64,000 bases of DNA from NCBI RefSeq assembly GCF_022581195.2, contig NC_061482.1, positions 9,796,001-9,860,000 of the forward strand, written 5' to 3'. The translations under genes were made by a program, and so were the position numbers. Source of the DNA: Helicoverpa zea (taxonomy: Eukaryota; Arthropoda; Insecta; Lepidoptera; Noctuidae). The notes below the pieces were generated by a model, which saw nothing but the letters and a program-made list of their open reading frames with translations, was not told the origin of the DNA and did no database searches. Numbering within the stretch: the first letter of the stretch is position 1; each line of letters starts with the position of its first letter. Below are positions 14,690 through 28,310 of the stretch, piece after piece.

Positions 14690-14840
14690 TCTAGCGAATG
14701 ATGGCTGTGCGATCGAGTTTGAACCTAGTCTAACCGGTGTGGTCTGGTTATAGTCGCCGAGGACTGGCCTGCCACTCACCCGGACCCCGCCACTGGCCCG
14801 CGGGGACTCATCGACGACGCGATAACAACAAACACGTAGT
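14690..14840. promoter_or_regulatory. GC-rich island with splice donors on both strands
   Basis: A compact CpG-containing block in AT-rich surroundings. On the plus strand it ends in GTAAGT at 14839, as a non-coding first exon would, and could supply the missing 5' exon of unc93. On the minus strand an ATG at 14811 opens MSPRGPVAGS and reaches a GTGAGT donor at 14779, so an exon running left is equally possible. No TATA box or initiator is decisive. The island is inferred to be a promoter or first exon only from composition and donor sites. Confidence 0.28.
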
Positions 14841-16930
14841 AAGTCTGGACTTTTTAGTTGAAAATTTTGTCTTTTGTTTTGTGCTCTAATTGCATTGCTT
14901 GCTGTGAGCTTGCATTGTTTTATATGGGCTTTGTTATTGAAGCTTAGTCACTTGCAGCAATGATACACTTTAGTGCCAAATGACTCTATATTAAAATGTA
15001 CTTAAATTTTCAATTCACTAACTAATAGGAACCTACCCAAGATAGAGGTGGTTTTTCACAAAAGTTTTCGGAACGACTTTCTTTAAATGTAATAAAACTA
15101 AATGAGAACTTTATACTAACTTTTGATCGTTTATTTACGTTTGGTATATTTTTATTAACTCTACAAGTTTTCAAATTTATGTTTTTCTTTCGCCAAATTA
15201 ACAAAATACTGAAAAAAGATCTAAGTAATGCAAAAAGACGCTCTATACCGCTCACCTACTTGAACAATATCAATTATGTACTCAAACAAATCAATGTTGA
15301 CTTGAACTTCAATCAATGTACACAAACTATCCATAGGAGGCGTGTCAATAAGAGATATCTCAGTCAGCCGATTCCTTGTTGACGAATTTTATCGACTTAT
15401 AAGTATTTCACAAACGTGTATGTATGTACGTATGTACAGGTATTGTCCGGCTGTTGCTACCAGTGACAGCGACCTTGCGATTTTTCAGTTTCATGCTTCA
15501 TTACCATGTTTGAAAACGACAATATTAAAATACTAGCCGTTTACGTGCTCTTGCAATGAGTTTTTCTAATTCATTGGTGTCCGTTCACATTAAATTGTTA
15601 CGTATATGTTGCTGGTTTATTAGGCAGTATTACCTGATGGTTGATTCAAATCATGCATTGGATGACGGACAATAGAAAATGTTTAGTGAATCGTTGGCTG
15701 GTACAATGTCTTTACGTGCCTTTGAATTATGTATTTTGACTTTGAAAAGTTCTCGTTTTATGTTTAGTCTGAGTGTGGTGTTGTCTGGCGAGGCAGAAAC
15801 TTATTCTTTGTGAAACGTGTTGTTGTATAACGATTGCAGGGAAAGTTAGTTCAGGGTCAACTCAGGCTTGCATACCTGATGTGTATACCCTACAGTTGTC
15901 TAGACTTTATGCCTATGTTTTGTAACAAAATTGTACTACACGGGCAGGTTTACCTTTATAAGTTATTCATTTTCTGTAGTTTCATAAGATATTTTTTCAA
16001 ATACAGAGCACTAGCGTTGTTTCATAATATGTTTTGCGTTTGACTCGGAGTGATTCACAGTGTATTTTTATTAAAGTAGGTACAAGCATTTTTTCTTTAT
16101 ATCTGTAACACACAGCTGTTTAGCTTTTCTTTCAAAATGTTTAGATAGTGATTCACTGAATGATACAGTCTTCGTTTGTTTGTGGAGCCTCCATTTTATT
16201 ACTCACCTATGTCATTTTGCATAGATTAGGAGCCCCGAATACTGAAATTCAAAGTCACAGTTTTACATGTCATATAACATTGCACAATCCCGGAACAGAA
16301 GCCGGAAAAGTAATCAAAGGAGCGTTGTGCCTTTTTTGTAGAAAACCTAACCATTATAAAGGAATGAGCTACAAAAACCTTATATTTATTTTGTTATTTT
16401 CATCGCAAACTAGCCTGCAGCAAATATTGTTGTTGTTTTTATCGCGAGAAATATTGAAGGCTGCTTATTCTAAAATGCACTTTTCGTCATTAATTACGAT
16501 AGAATTCATTAAGAAGTATCGGCCGACTAAAAGTTTGTAATGTGTGGGTACTCTTAATGGTTAGCAAAAAAGCTATGTTAACAAACACTTAACGTGTACT
16601 CGTTATTAATGTTTACTCTCCTAGAAATATTTGACCCTCAGAAAATTAACGAAATTCCCACAACTCAAGTACGCACTTCATGGAATGGATTAATAAAAAA
16701 TGTGCTTACATTAATTTTTAAGGATTTTCCAAATGAAGATTGATTTATTGTAGCTTGTGAATGACGGTCGGCATGCTTGGTAGATCTTTGTCTCGATACG
16801 AGAGATCTGACACATGACAGTTAGGATCGCCATACTCTAATATAAGTTGTGATGAGTTTCAAAAATGTAAAAGTATTAAAACCTCCGTCAAAATGCGATC
16901 AGCAGACCAAGGTATCATAATTTCCCAGTT
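14841..16930. other. AT-rich non-coding stretch with short microsatellite
   Basis: A GTATGTATGTACGTATGTAC tetranucleotide tract lies at about 15418-15437. The 126-codon open frame at 16160-16540 resembles nothing I know and is near the length expected by chance in this much sequence. Nothing else is seen. Confidence 0.5.
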
Positions 16931-17320
16931 CAGGGGCCTGATTCTCCCAATTTTACTTAAGCGGCATACGATTCGATTCGACTGAGATCCAATCACGACT
17001 CGATTACGGTTGAAGCGTATGTGGCATTCCGCTATTTTTTCCTGGTAGTAAACGTTTTTATCCTTTTCTGGCATTCAATAATGAATAATTTTGTCAGCAA
17101 ATGATTTACGATTGCAATATGATTGTAGAACAAACTACCGTATAGACCAAAATCACCAAAATTGCAGAGCAATCGCAAACCAATCGAATGTCGTTGGAAT
17201 ACGATTGGTCTTATAATAGTAGCAGAAAGCCCGATATGGTTAAAACTGCTATTGCGATCATATTGCGATTCGATTTCTATTCACTTTTGACATTATTAAC
17301 CTAGGAGAATCGGGCCCCTG
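16931..17320. mobile_element. MITE with CAGGGGCC-type terminal inverted repeats
   Basis: The left end reads CAGGGGCCTGATTCTCCCA and the right end, reversed, CAGGGGCCCGATTCTCCTA. These are inverted repeats of about 19 bp with two mismatches, 390 bp apart. The interior has no transposase frame. The termini resemble hAT-type ends, but the flanks do not show a clear 8-bp duplication, so the superfamily stays open. Confidence 0.72.
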
Positions 17321-20300
17321 AAATGTTAAGGTTACTACGGTTACAAATTAGGTCTGAATCAAAACTTTTGAGCACATGCGAAATGAAAACTCACTTGGTG
17401 TTTTTCACTGCCATTAAAAACCTTTGGCTATTATACCCGCAGATAACCAGGAAACATTATTGACTTTCGCCCAATTTCACCGACAGCATAAACGTCAGTT
17501 TTAATTGAAACTAATGTTTACTTTCAAACTTCAACGTAAAGATTCGAAGTTAACAGTTTTTTTTTTAATGAAAACTGATGTCTATTTTTCGGTTAACTTG
17601 GGCCTTATAATTATTAGTTTTTTTTTATTCAAGTAAACGAAGCTTTTATTTATATTTGCAATACCTATTCACGTACTTCACATACTTATTTATTTGTGAC
17701 TAGTTGGCTATTTATAGTAAAACGTGACTCTGCTTAATTACGCATTAGCATCACGGCTAAGACGCGACTAATTTAGTAACAAAAGCGTGCATTATTTTTT
17801 ACGCTTATAATTTTAGTATAATCATTTTAGAAATTAAATATAATAATGATAAATTAGTGATGTGTCAGCTTTCTTAAATGCTAACTTAGAATGTCGTAGC
17901 AGTGGACACAAAATAAAATATTATACTGTGGCATTAATTACCATCTGTAATCTTTCTAAGAGTAATCCATCAATAAGGTTTTGTTTTCTCTTAGCAAGTT
18001 TGGTAGCATTCAAATATTCTTAAGATTCCACATACATATTTACATACATCTCGGACTATAAGAATTAATATATAAAGTGAAACAGTAAAAACCATGCATC
18101 TCCAGCGATACCTATGCATCTCTTTTGTGAACGCTGAAAACTCATCCCTTTTGTGAGCAGTCACGTAAAAAATAGGTAGAAACTTATTCTACAGATCTAC
18201 CCATTGGAATAATAAATTAATCATTATGCTAGTCACCTACAGAGTTAAGCAGTAATTATGTAAAACCATCCATATTCAATAGTTTCAATGGTTTTGTAAT
18301 AAAAATTTGTAGTACCTAATGAAATCTGAAGAGACATAAAATATTCTTTGGGATCCCAAAACTTATCATCCTTAACCCTTTTTGAATTTTATTCGCGTCC
18401 AGTATCATTTTATTGCAGTGATTCTTCGAAATATTTTGAGAACGATTCAAAAAATATATGTTTTTTTAGTTATAAAGATATTATGTAGGTAAGCATACTA
18501 CGGCGCAGCAGTTTCAATTTAGTTCCAACAGTTTTTTATTGACAATAATAATATTTCATGTTTCAATGAGAAGGTAATTCAGGATCGCAATAAAGTAATT
18601 CAAAATACATTTTATTCCATGACGACTTTGAACTTGAGTAAGCGTCTTAAGGCAATGATATTGATTTTGAATCAACCTTGTGAATTTATGATAAAATGGT
18701 TTTACGCATAGGCTTAGCGAATCTCACTTTAGATTATTTTTAATAAGAACTCTGACTTTTACCTTCAACCTCTATTAGTGAAATAACTGCATACGACACA
18801 GTTAACTGTATTCAAACATTGGACTCATCAGTCATCCTCTTTTCTATAATCGGTTAAGCACCATTATAAAATGGACATGATTGTTTTTGCCGACAAGTTA
18901 CATGGCGAGTGAGGGCTGCGTTGATAGAACTGCCAACCTTTTCTTGTTATAATGACAGGTAACAAGTGAGCATCACGACTGGCTAATTCTCAGTACAGAA
19001 ACTAAATAATAACAATATTCATTAAATATAACACGTTTGTTCTATAGATGAACATGTGAAGACAATTAATTTTATGATACTACACGTTTTTACAGATGCA
19101 TGTATTAGTTTTAAATAAGAGTTGTGTCTTAACTTGTGTGTCTTATGATGATAGACACTAACTTCTGTCACCATTTTTGTTAACCTTTCCACACCAAATA
19201 TTCGATACTGGAGAATGAACTGAATACATGGAAGTAAATAATACTTTGAAGGCCAAAAATAGCTCATTTTTCTTTTGTTAAAATCACATCCAAAGTATTG
19301 TTCATAATTTACCTTCAGATTCTGAACCGTGTTTATCCCGAATCTGCAGTTATTAACACTCAGCATTACTAAAGAGTTTATATATAGGCGTTGCGTGTTT
19401 GACGGGCAATGATTACGCCGAGAGACTCTGTGACAATTACTGTAATTAAACAGAGAAAAAACAACAATAGTCTGTGGGGCAGGGCCGGCCAGTCCCACAA
19501 ATTAATCGTCAGGGTTCTCATAATGCTTTTTTTGTGAGAATTTATTTGGTTGATGCGCTAATCTTCATTTCATTTTCCGGTCCCCAATTTAAGTCTCGCT
19601 TAATACCTATAATTTTTTAATTCAGTTTCCAGAACAAAATAGGCGCAGTAAACAATAATGTAATACGTAAGTTATCTTTATTGATAAATAAAATTATGTC
19701 TAAGCAGTAAAGTTTCTTCGTCTCATTCTAGCGATAGGTATAGAAACAGAAAAGCCTAGGTAACTGTCTTTTGTAACTGTTATTTCCTCGGTAATAAACC
19801 CTTTAGAGGAAGTACTAAATCACATGCCTATTTACATAAAATGATGAGTTAAAGTAAATGTATTTCTATTCGATTCTTGTTTACATTGTAAATCGAGCAA
19901 AGTACTGCTAGATCGTACGTTATACAATTATTGATTGTCAGTTATTATGACCACAATCGCTGCGGTCATCAATACGGAAATATGTTTTTATATAAATAAA
20001 GAGGAAACCTATTTGAATTGCTAATCAAATAAAGGAAACATTGATGTATGATAATATCTATTGAGGTAGGTTGAAATATGAAAATAAAAGTAACACGCAT
20101 TGTTAGCGGTTTCGGTCATTTGATTTGACCACAAGCCAGTTTGTAGTACAACATTCTCTTCAGAGTGATAAATGCGTCAACAGCCATAAGTTCAATAAAA
20201 CAAATGCACTTACTTCGTCATTTGCAAGTTGAAAAACAGAGAACTTCAAGTAGAATACCTTTTGTAGCCACAAAGTTATTGGGCTTAAAAACCGCAACGT

Positions 20301-20450
20301 CTATCAATCATGACAGCATGACAATACAATAGCAACAGTTCCCGTTAACTGAGAGTATTCGGACCACCCCCATGTGCAAAACATGAATTGGATAAACACA
20401 TAGAGTACACAGCCTTTCAGACACAAACACTTCTTATCTGATTTATGTAG
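17321..20450. other. AT-rich non-coding stretch with one long open frame
   Basis: No gene family recognised. It contains a 158-codon minus-strand open frame (19022-19498), listed separately. A T-run is at about 17559-17568. Confidence 0.5.
19022..19498 (-). CDS. unrecognised 158-codon open frame, doubtful
   Basis: The second longest open frame in the window after unc93 exon 1, starting MGLAGPAPQ. It is rich in Asn, Tyr, Ser and Lys as expected from AT-rich DNA, has no signal peptide, domain or repeat that I can see, and has no flanking splice or promoter evidence. Its length is somewhat more than chance would give at this base composition, which is the only argument for it. It could be a remnant of a mobile element or simply chance. 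Confidence 0.12.
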   Translation of the reverse strand: MGLAGPAPQTIVVFSLFNYSNCHRVSRRNHCPSNTQRLYINSLVMLSVNNCRFGINTVQNLKVNYEQYFGCDFNKRKMSYFWPSKYYLLPCIQFILQYRIFGVERLTKMVTEVSVYHHKTHKLRHNSYLKLIHASVKTCSIIKLIVFTCSSIEQTCYI

Positions 20451-20860
20451 GTACTAGCTGACCCGGCAAACTCGCCTCAGAAAATAATAGGATCAAAGTT
20501 CGTCAGGTACTACTATACTGTGTATGGCATAATAAAACTGCAATATGAAGTATCTTCCTTGTAATTTTTGTGTAATTTCTAACAGTTCAACCTGCCCAGA
20601 ACTTCAGCAAATATTTAAAGAGACAAATTAATTGAAGCTATTTTACTTTCATTTGCATTGACAATCGGGTTCATAAAATGTACATTCTTTCACCTTTTAT
20701 TAAAACGTTGCCTATAAGCAGAACTGAAGTCATTAATATCCCTATTTCGCGAATGGAGAATGGAGAGACGCGGCTTCGCTTCTCTCCATTCTCAGTTCAC
20801 GGAAATGATGATGAATGTTACGTCATTTTTATTTTTATTAGTGGTGCCGATGGGTACGCG
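20451..20860 (-). repeat. Helitron-like 3' end fragment and adjacent hairpin
   Basis: On the minus strand the sequence ends CGGGTCAGCTAG followed by T (CTAG at 20454-20457), the 3' terminus of a very common lepidopteran repeat. About 300 bases away, 20756-20768 (GAGAATGGAGAGA) pairs perfectly with 20781-20793 around a 12-base loop; inner GCG/CGC could extend it. Whether the hairpin belongs to the same element is not clear. Confidence 0.5.
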
Positions 20861-23800
20861 GATTAATTATAAGTAAAGACTTCACAAGCTTTTAACCTCC
20901 AAAGTTAGCAAAAAATTGCTTCCAAAGACTTAACCGTCAATCAACAATCAGTGTTATTTTTTTGTTCAGCGCAAACACGATTTGTTGTATCGATGTCGAT
21001 ATTTTTTATAATATATTTATATGTATCGATTTATAGACAACAACGGAATTTGTGAAAGTTACAAAGAATCTCTATGGTTGGGCAATATTTCTTGTCAACT
21101 CCTTAATAATACCGTTCTAATAATAGCTCATTCGTAAGCCTTGCCTATCAGATCAATTAAATAGAACAATCATTCACACAGGGCCAGGGCACAGGCGAAA
21201 AAAATGTAGTGTATTAAATACTCAGTATAAATGTAGGTATAGACATACAATGGAGGCTGTGGTGAAACTTTGAATATCGAAAAGCCATTCATTGTGGCTA
21301 GGTTTGATGTGGCGTCACATGCCATTGTTACACATGATGTAATTACGTACGTACGTACATTATTGTTGAATATTATTTCTATTTTTGAATGACTTGATCG
21401 GCAACTATTCCATTGTGCTTATGATTTGAATATTCATGCAAAAATACAGGTTTTGGGATACGTTGACGTTTTTGTTCATAACGCAATATTGTTTGCTGTT
21501 TTCATCCGATTTGCGAAACGTTACCTTTAAGGCGAGGAAGTGGTCAACAATAATTCCATAACCGGCACGCGCATCTAAGGCGCCAAAAGGGGTCGGAGCG
21601 TCTGAGCGGGGCGAGGATAACAATACGCGCGCTAGCTTATAACTAAAAGTCGTAAGCGACAAAATGGTTTTGTAATTTTAATATTTAGAAATGATAATTT
21701 AATAAAAATTCCTACTACCATTTTAAAGAGTATGTATATACTCAACTACTAAAAAAGTTAAGAGGCTTAAATCGGTCCCGTTTGCCCATAATATGTGAAT
21801 CTCTTTTTAAAAAGAGGTATGTTTGATATATTTTTCTCTGTTATAAAAGTTACCTAATCATGTTTCTACAACTAACAAAATAAGGCTTATATCATGAACT
21901 TTCAGGTAACCAAGTTGTATTTTGATCCGTTTTGTATTTACTGAGAAAAATTGACATCCTTGGCGCCAAAAATTCCAATTCGTCCTCTAATCTGAAATGT
22001 AGCTGTAGAAAATACTAACCATCTAATATTGACAATTACAAAATAACTGAGGAATAGATGAAATATTTCAATATTCGTCTCACTGTTGCAATGTTATCGG
22101 ATTTACATAAGAGATACATTTTAACTGGTTTGTAAGTTTAAAACTATACAAAAACAGATGAACATCAACTCCTTGCGAAATCAAGAATGCGATTTCAGCC
22201 ATATTTGCTGCAAATGCTGCAATCAAACTGAAGTGAATCAAAAAAGTTTTCGTTAAATATTTTCAAATTCTTCATTCATGTTAGTGAAATTATGATACCC
22301 CTTAATTTAACTAAGCAAAAAAATGTATTTTATTACATACTTATGGCTTATGGCTACACATATCTCTTTATTACCAAAGTCAGTCCTATACTTAAGGATT
22401 TTTTTATCTCGGTAATACCTGAGTTTCAACGTTAACGCCTTATGTCGGCGAATTGTATCAAGTCTAACATCAGTAGTATATTAGAGAAACATGCATCAAT
22501 TGATCGACATTGACTGAGACGTGTTTCGGATACTGATTTCAACGCGAAGCCTTCACATTCAAACTTACACCTTATATCCTTCAATTTAAAGCCAAATTTT
22601 CAACAACCACAGCCTTCCATGAATATTTATGGGCATTGTGTATCTCGATACGTCAGTCTGACGTAAAAAACTGTTATACAGTCAATTAAGTGTGTTTTGC
22701 ATTCGGAGGAGGCAACAGAGACGCAAACAATAGTTTTGCTAATTTAGTAATTGCAAAAAAAAAACACTCTATCGGAATCTTAATACACGAAGTATTATAT
22801 TTACATTTCTCAATCACTTTTCTTCCTGTCCGCGACGTAACTGCACGATAGTTTTGTTTCCTATTTATTTTTCAAAGAAATGTTCTACTTCACATCTGTA
22901 GTGGGTCAATGTCTACAAAATAACGATTTCTGATGACATTTCGAAAAAAATCATGACCATGAAAAAAAACGTACGTTTCGAAATGCATTAGATTTCGTGA
23001 TTATGATGTATGGCAGATGTCAACTTTTTTTCCTACTGTCACTTGTTTTATTTGCTTCCTGGTTTGAATCCTTAGTAAAAGTATAACTCTACATTATTTA
23101 TTATACCTATTTAGCCATAAATTGGATTTTTAACTTTTATTAATTTCATTTCCTTCCTGGTTTTCAAGAAAAATATGATTTCAGAACCAAAGAGAGTGTC
23201 AATAAAACTAGGATGAATTGCGCCGGTTACAATTCCAAAAGAGTTGACACATGCGAGTTGGCGCCTTGTTGCAAATTAGCGAAAGGTCATGAAAACGATG
23301 TCAGAACTGGTAAATTTCGAAAGCGATAACTTATAAAAAATATTTAAGCTTGTAACATTAAGTTTGCAAACATGTTTTTGATCGAAATGTATTACTTATG
23401 TATATACCATTATGAACCTTTCGGTTTAGGCCTAGTTTATAATATTATGTATGCTAGTTAGTATTTTGCATTAGAAACGTTTAATCACTTGTTATTACTG
23501 ATAGGTAACCTCGTCTTTTAAATCCATTGTAGTATTCAGGATCTTTAAAATGCTGTTTCAAAAAAAAGTTAATAGCTCCGACGCCATGAAATTGCAAAAT
23601 CATAAAATTCTAGAAAATCGAGATTTTAATTAATATAATTACCAAACCAAAAAACTTTGGAACTGCTATAAAAAATCTTAGTGAATCAAAAGGCACTTAT
23701 CGGGGATTTTTGCAAACAAGACAAAAGCAGACTTACAACGAACCTATAAGTATTGAAATAACAAACAAAAAGTCTTAAAGAACACAGAATTTTAATAAAA

Positions 23801-25540
23801 GAGCGTGACTGGTAAACTATTACGCGATTGTTAGACAAACAAATTAGGTGCATAAAATAACAACTTTTTTAGAAAACAATAACGATTTCAATTGTTAATG
23901 ATATCGAATGAGAATGCTGTGTGGTGGTTGACGAACGAGGTGACCTTGTGGCACAGACTAATTACAATCACTTAGCAAGACTTGCCGCGTAGGACCGTAT
24001 GAATGTTCTTAAGCGATATTAAAGGGCTCATGACGCACTCCAGTTGAAACTGCCGTATCCAGCAGCTAATCGGTTCGTACCGGGCGGAATCAATCTTCTC
24101 AATGCTAATTAAAAGATCCGCGGCTCACTGATATCAGCCTCGCCTTCGAGTTGTAGGTCGTGGATGCGCGATTAGCGTCGTATCATTTTCTGCATGTTTT
24201 TTAATGTTACTGAAAGAACTGAGACGTGCAATACTCTCGATAATTGACTTCTTCTTCGTTAGGAGCCTCTCCGACAAGTAAAGATTGGCTTAAAAATTGC
24301 TAATACTTTTGCCAAGAGACAGTCCTTTTTTTGATTAAAATACTTCCTTTGATTTCCATCGCATTCCAGGATGGTGATATTTTTACAGTTCGCGCAAGGC
24401 AGGTCAGGTTTCGGGGCCTGAGAGATCGCAGTTACAAACTGGTTACTTGATAAAGGCTGATAATAAAGTCCACAAGTTTCCTTAACATGCTCGTTATATT
24501 ATAGAATGGTTAAGGCTTTCGTAAACTAAATCGGTGGTCAGTTCGCGGCGGCACTTTCACTAAGTCGCTGTTGGCGTAACAAATAGTTTTTCTGTATCCA
24601 TTTTCTCCATTTTTGTATGTCCATTCGATAGTAATAATATGTTAGTGATAGACTTTTAGGATTTAATCTATAGCTACTTATTCTTATATCCTTCATATTC
24701 CCTCAATTTGTTGGAAACTCTTTAAAATAGCCTTCGGATCGCGTAATGCTGGCGTAGAAATGACGCAAAAGAAAGTAGTGAGTTAAAAATAAATGCACAA
24801 GTAAGTAATGTACACTTACGAATTCACACTCTGCGTAAACCCAGTAGAGTAAGTTATGACATTAAGTTGTTTTTACCAGGGGCATTGTCCGCGTTATAAA
24901 TGAAGTAGGTATATAAATACTAGAAAGACAATATGACTATTTGGCAAGGCTTATTCACAATCGAATGTATAATTTTTACATATCTCGCTACGTTGCCAGT
25001 GATTGAGATGTTAGGTAATAAACTCACAAAATATTCATCAAAACAGTCTATTAGTGTTTTAGAAGTTTTACATAAAAAACACGCATATACAATTTACTAT
25101 GTTTTATAGACGGTGACGTCATAATATTTATAATAAAGTTAAGCAAATAAAATACCTAAGTTTAGAGGATAATGAAGCCCACACAGACAATGCCGTATTG
25201 CCTAGAGGTACAGACATCAGTTGATTTGCGGCAATGGATGACAATTTGATAACTTAAAATATTGCTTATTATTTACTTACTTGTAATTATGACAGTACCA
25301 ACCAAAGTACCTATTAACTGTTGTACGAATCAAATAATACTTTTAGCACGGGACTTAGTTTTGTAGTAAACGTCACAAAACTAACTCTACTTGTACTTTC
25401 TATGGACAATTACTAATTTCCCTATTGCCTTAGAAGGTTAGCTCCACTTTATCGTAATCTATAAAAATAGAAATGAAAGTATTAGTGACCGATGAAAATT
25501 GCATGAAAACTCGTTCATTCAAAGATACCTTACATTTATT
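20861..25540. other. AT-rich non-coding stretch with two GC-rich patches
   Basis: An ACGTACGTACGTAC palindromic tract lies at about 21345-21360. A GC-rich patch at about 21530-21655 carries a minus-strand frame beginning MSLTTFSYKLARV with a possible GTAACG donor. Another GC-rich patch is at about 24040-24190. Neither matches a gene or repeat I can name; both could be old mobile-element pieces or regulatory DNA. Confidence 0.4.
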
Positions 25541-25544
25541 TAAG

Positions 25545-25700
25545 ACTATTTTACCGCGGTTTCACCCGCGTCCCTTGGGAACTCCGCCCGTACTATGATT
25601 AGATTAAGCCTATTTTACTCAGGAAGAGTGTAGCTTTCCAACTAATGTTTAAAATAGATTTAGTAGTTTCGAAGTATTTTGGGTACAAACAAACAAAATA
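25545..25700 (-). repeat. Helitron-like repeat fragment
   Basis: Read on the minus strand it has the same block order as the pieces at 44150 and 62038: TTTGTTTGTACC, then GAAACTACT, then a GAAAGCTACACTCTTCCTGAG block, then GGGACGCGGGTGAAACCGCGG. It codes nothing. Confidence 0.55.
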
Positions 25701-28310
25701 ATTATTTCTCTTTATTACGTTAGTGTAGATAACAATTTACCTGTGTAAATACTTTAAGATATTCATGTTTGCATCCAGGAGCATAATACTGTTGTCGGTA
25801 GTATTCACACTGCAATCAATTCCATTATGTTAGTCGGCATTTGTTTGACTTTCTCACTTATGTGCGATATTAATAAAGTTCTTACAGTTTCCCTGATAAT
25901 GTTAATTGTAAATAAATCTTAAGTTGTTATAAGGAAAATATTGTGTAAACATTTAAGGTACTTATTTAAATCTACTTGTTTTAAGTACAAAAGGACAATC
26001 ATACAAAATATAGCGTAGACAAAGCCTAGTACCTACCTATTCCCTTTGTTTAGAAAAAAGCGTTATTCAGTACAAACTGTTGATATATGATTATAGAAAC
26101 TATTTCAAAGAGCAAATTGTCGTCTTGAAACATTCCTACCAAATTGTATAGTAGTTTCCGAACCAGTCACGATTCGAACTGAACTAGCGGAGACGCCATT
26201 CAAATATTGGATATGCAAGATACCTACTTGTAAGCTAAAATTATATTACATTCTAAATGGCGCTTAATTAATGTAGATTCCCAACCATACAATCCAGTCT
26301 GATTATTTCTTTAATACACTTTTGCATGTTTACAAGAAAAAGTTAACTAGGCATGAACCCCTTCTGAATCCCCCTTCTGGTCATGAACATCTCTAGAAAT
26401 AATGACTTAGTACAAAAAAAAATATGAAAATATTACCTACTATCGAGTTAAGCTGGGAGGTTGAAGAGGTTCAAATATCAGTAAGGCACTTAACATAAGA
26501 TCAGAGTCAAGGAGTTCATATATCAAGAACAGGAATCGAGGAACTGCAATAAAAATAATTGAAACAAATCAAGTCAATGTCCAAGCGCCTTGTCTAACCA
26601 GCATCATGTTTACTAATATTGCCAAACCACTTTATATGCATACTGCATTGAACTATGAACACCGCCTCAAGGTCTGGTTGAATCACCGAATTATTAGCTC
26701 TATGCAACGCGAATTCGTTGGAAAGTTGACAAAGTCGGCCACCGACCGTTGCATGTTCGTATACAAATAAACAACTAATGCAAGCAAGACATAATACTAG
26801 CCAGTCTTTGTTGAGCACTATATAAAAAAGTATTCAAATATATTGGTGAATAATTGCAACAGGTGTTACTTAGGTATATATTGGCCAAGTGTATTGAACT
26901 AATTGCTTGAATGATATTGTGTTTAGTTTGTCTACGCAATCCCTGAAAGTATTATAAGTAAATTACTTATAATGGCCAAAATTTTAACGACAAAAACCGA
27001 CAGGACATACCGATAGACAATTTTAGCAAGACTGTCGAAGAAAAATACACGTATGTATTTACACACCCACTAGTATTTTACTAAGTATCTAAGTATAATG
27101 TAACCCAAAAAAACATCAAGTATCTACTTAGCGTGGCTTTCGTGATAAAAGGAAATTATAACTATCAGTTTATTCCAATCATTGTAAATTGCGTGTCATA
27201 AATAATCAATTTTAACACATAAAAAATTGATACTTCTTTAATGTAATTATGTTTAAGTAGTCTCAATATTTTTATTTGAAATAACGATTATAATTATCAA
27301 GTCATTAAAAAGGTTATAGCTGCTCACTTATAAATTAATGGTACATTAATGAGTTTAATGTTTAAAATTGCGAGTTATAACCCAACCCAACCCTACCCTT
27401 GATTGAATGCCATGTGCAAACATCGCTTGCCTAAAAAATAAAAGTGGTTGTTATAATAGCGGCCAATAGAATAAATGCGCAACCCGAACAAAGACCAGGA
27501 CACAACGAATGAAACTAACAAAGCGCTAAATAATCATGTATATTTTAAGTGAATAAAATCCATACCAGTAGTAGAATTCGAATGATATAATCATCATGGA
27601 CAGCGGTTGCGAAATTTTTCGCGCGACGCAAAATGTGGCGGCACATTAGTTAGGTAGTAGGGAAACACGACATGATGGAATACTATGGTGTACTTGCGAA
27701 ATTGTTCGCGGTGTTTGCCCAAAGTTATGTGAGCTCGGCGGCCCATGTGGCGCATTGCCATCGGAATAACCCATCGGGGACAGCGTGCCTCCTTGTCAGA
27801 GCAATCTTGAGTCACAATTTGATGTGTTTCCGATAGAAGCAAGAAAGGAGTTTTTATTTATTTATCAACTTTGTTTGTAGTTATCGGATACAAAGGATCC
27901 GGGTTTCAGGCTTAAATTAATAATTATAAAAAAATCATGCTTAATTTTACTTGGAAGGAAAACTCATTAACTTAATGTAGTGAGAAGTTGACACAAGGTA
28001 CAAAAAATGTAAAACATGAATATTGGATTCGAAGTTACCTATACAACTTGAAGCCTTATTTGATTTTGCAAATTCTAGGAAGCATAAGGTCTTAACGTCA
28101 TTAGCCGATAAGTATTAAATATTTTAAGAAACCTCGTGACGTATATTTGTCGTTTAAGCTGGAATTATGGCTAAGATAAATATGTAGTTAACATAAAAAA
28201 TCAGCACATTCATATGCATCAGTTTCAAGAAATGCCTAATGCCAAAATAAAATAATTATGACATTCTTATTATGTTTTCCTCATATTTGTTTTGAAACAA
28301 GTGTATGTCA
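25701..28310. other. AT-rich non-coding stretch
   Basis: No gene recognised. A slightly GC-richer patch at about 27595-27840 contains an 82-codon minus-strand frame without recognisable motifs. Confidence 0.5.

Noticed and set aside
16160..16540. 126-codon open frame as a gene
   Set aside because: No motif, no splice or promoter support, and about the length expected for the longest chance frame.
27594..27842. 82-codon cysteine-containing frame as a small secreted protein
   Set aside because: No signal peptide and the cysteine spacing does not fit a known fold.
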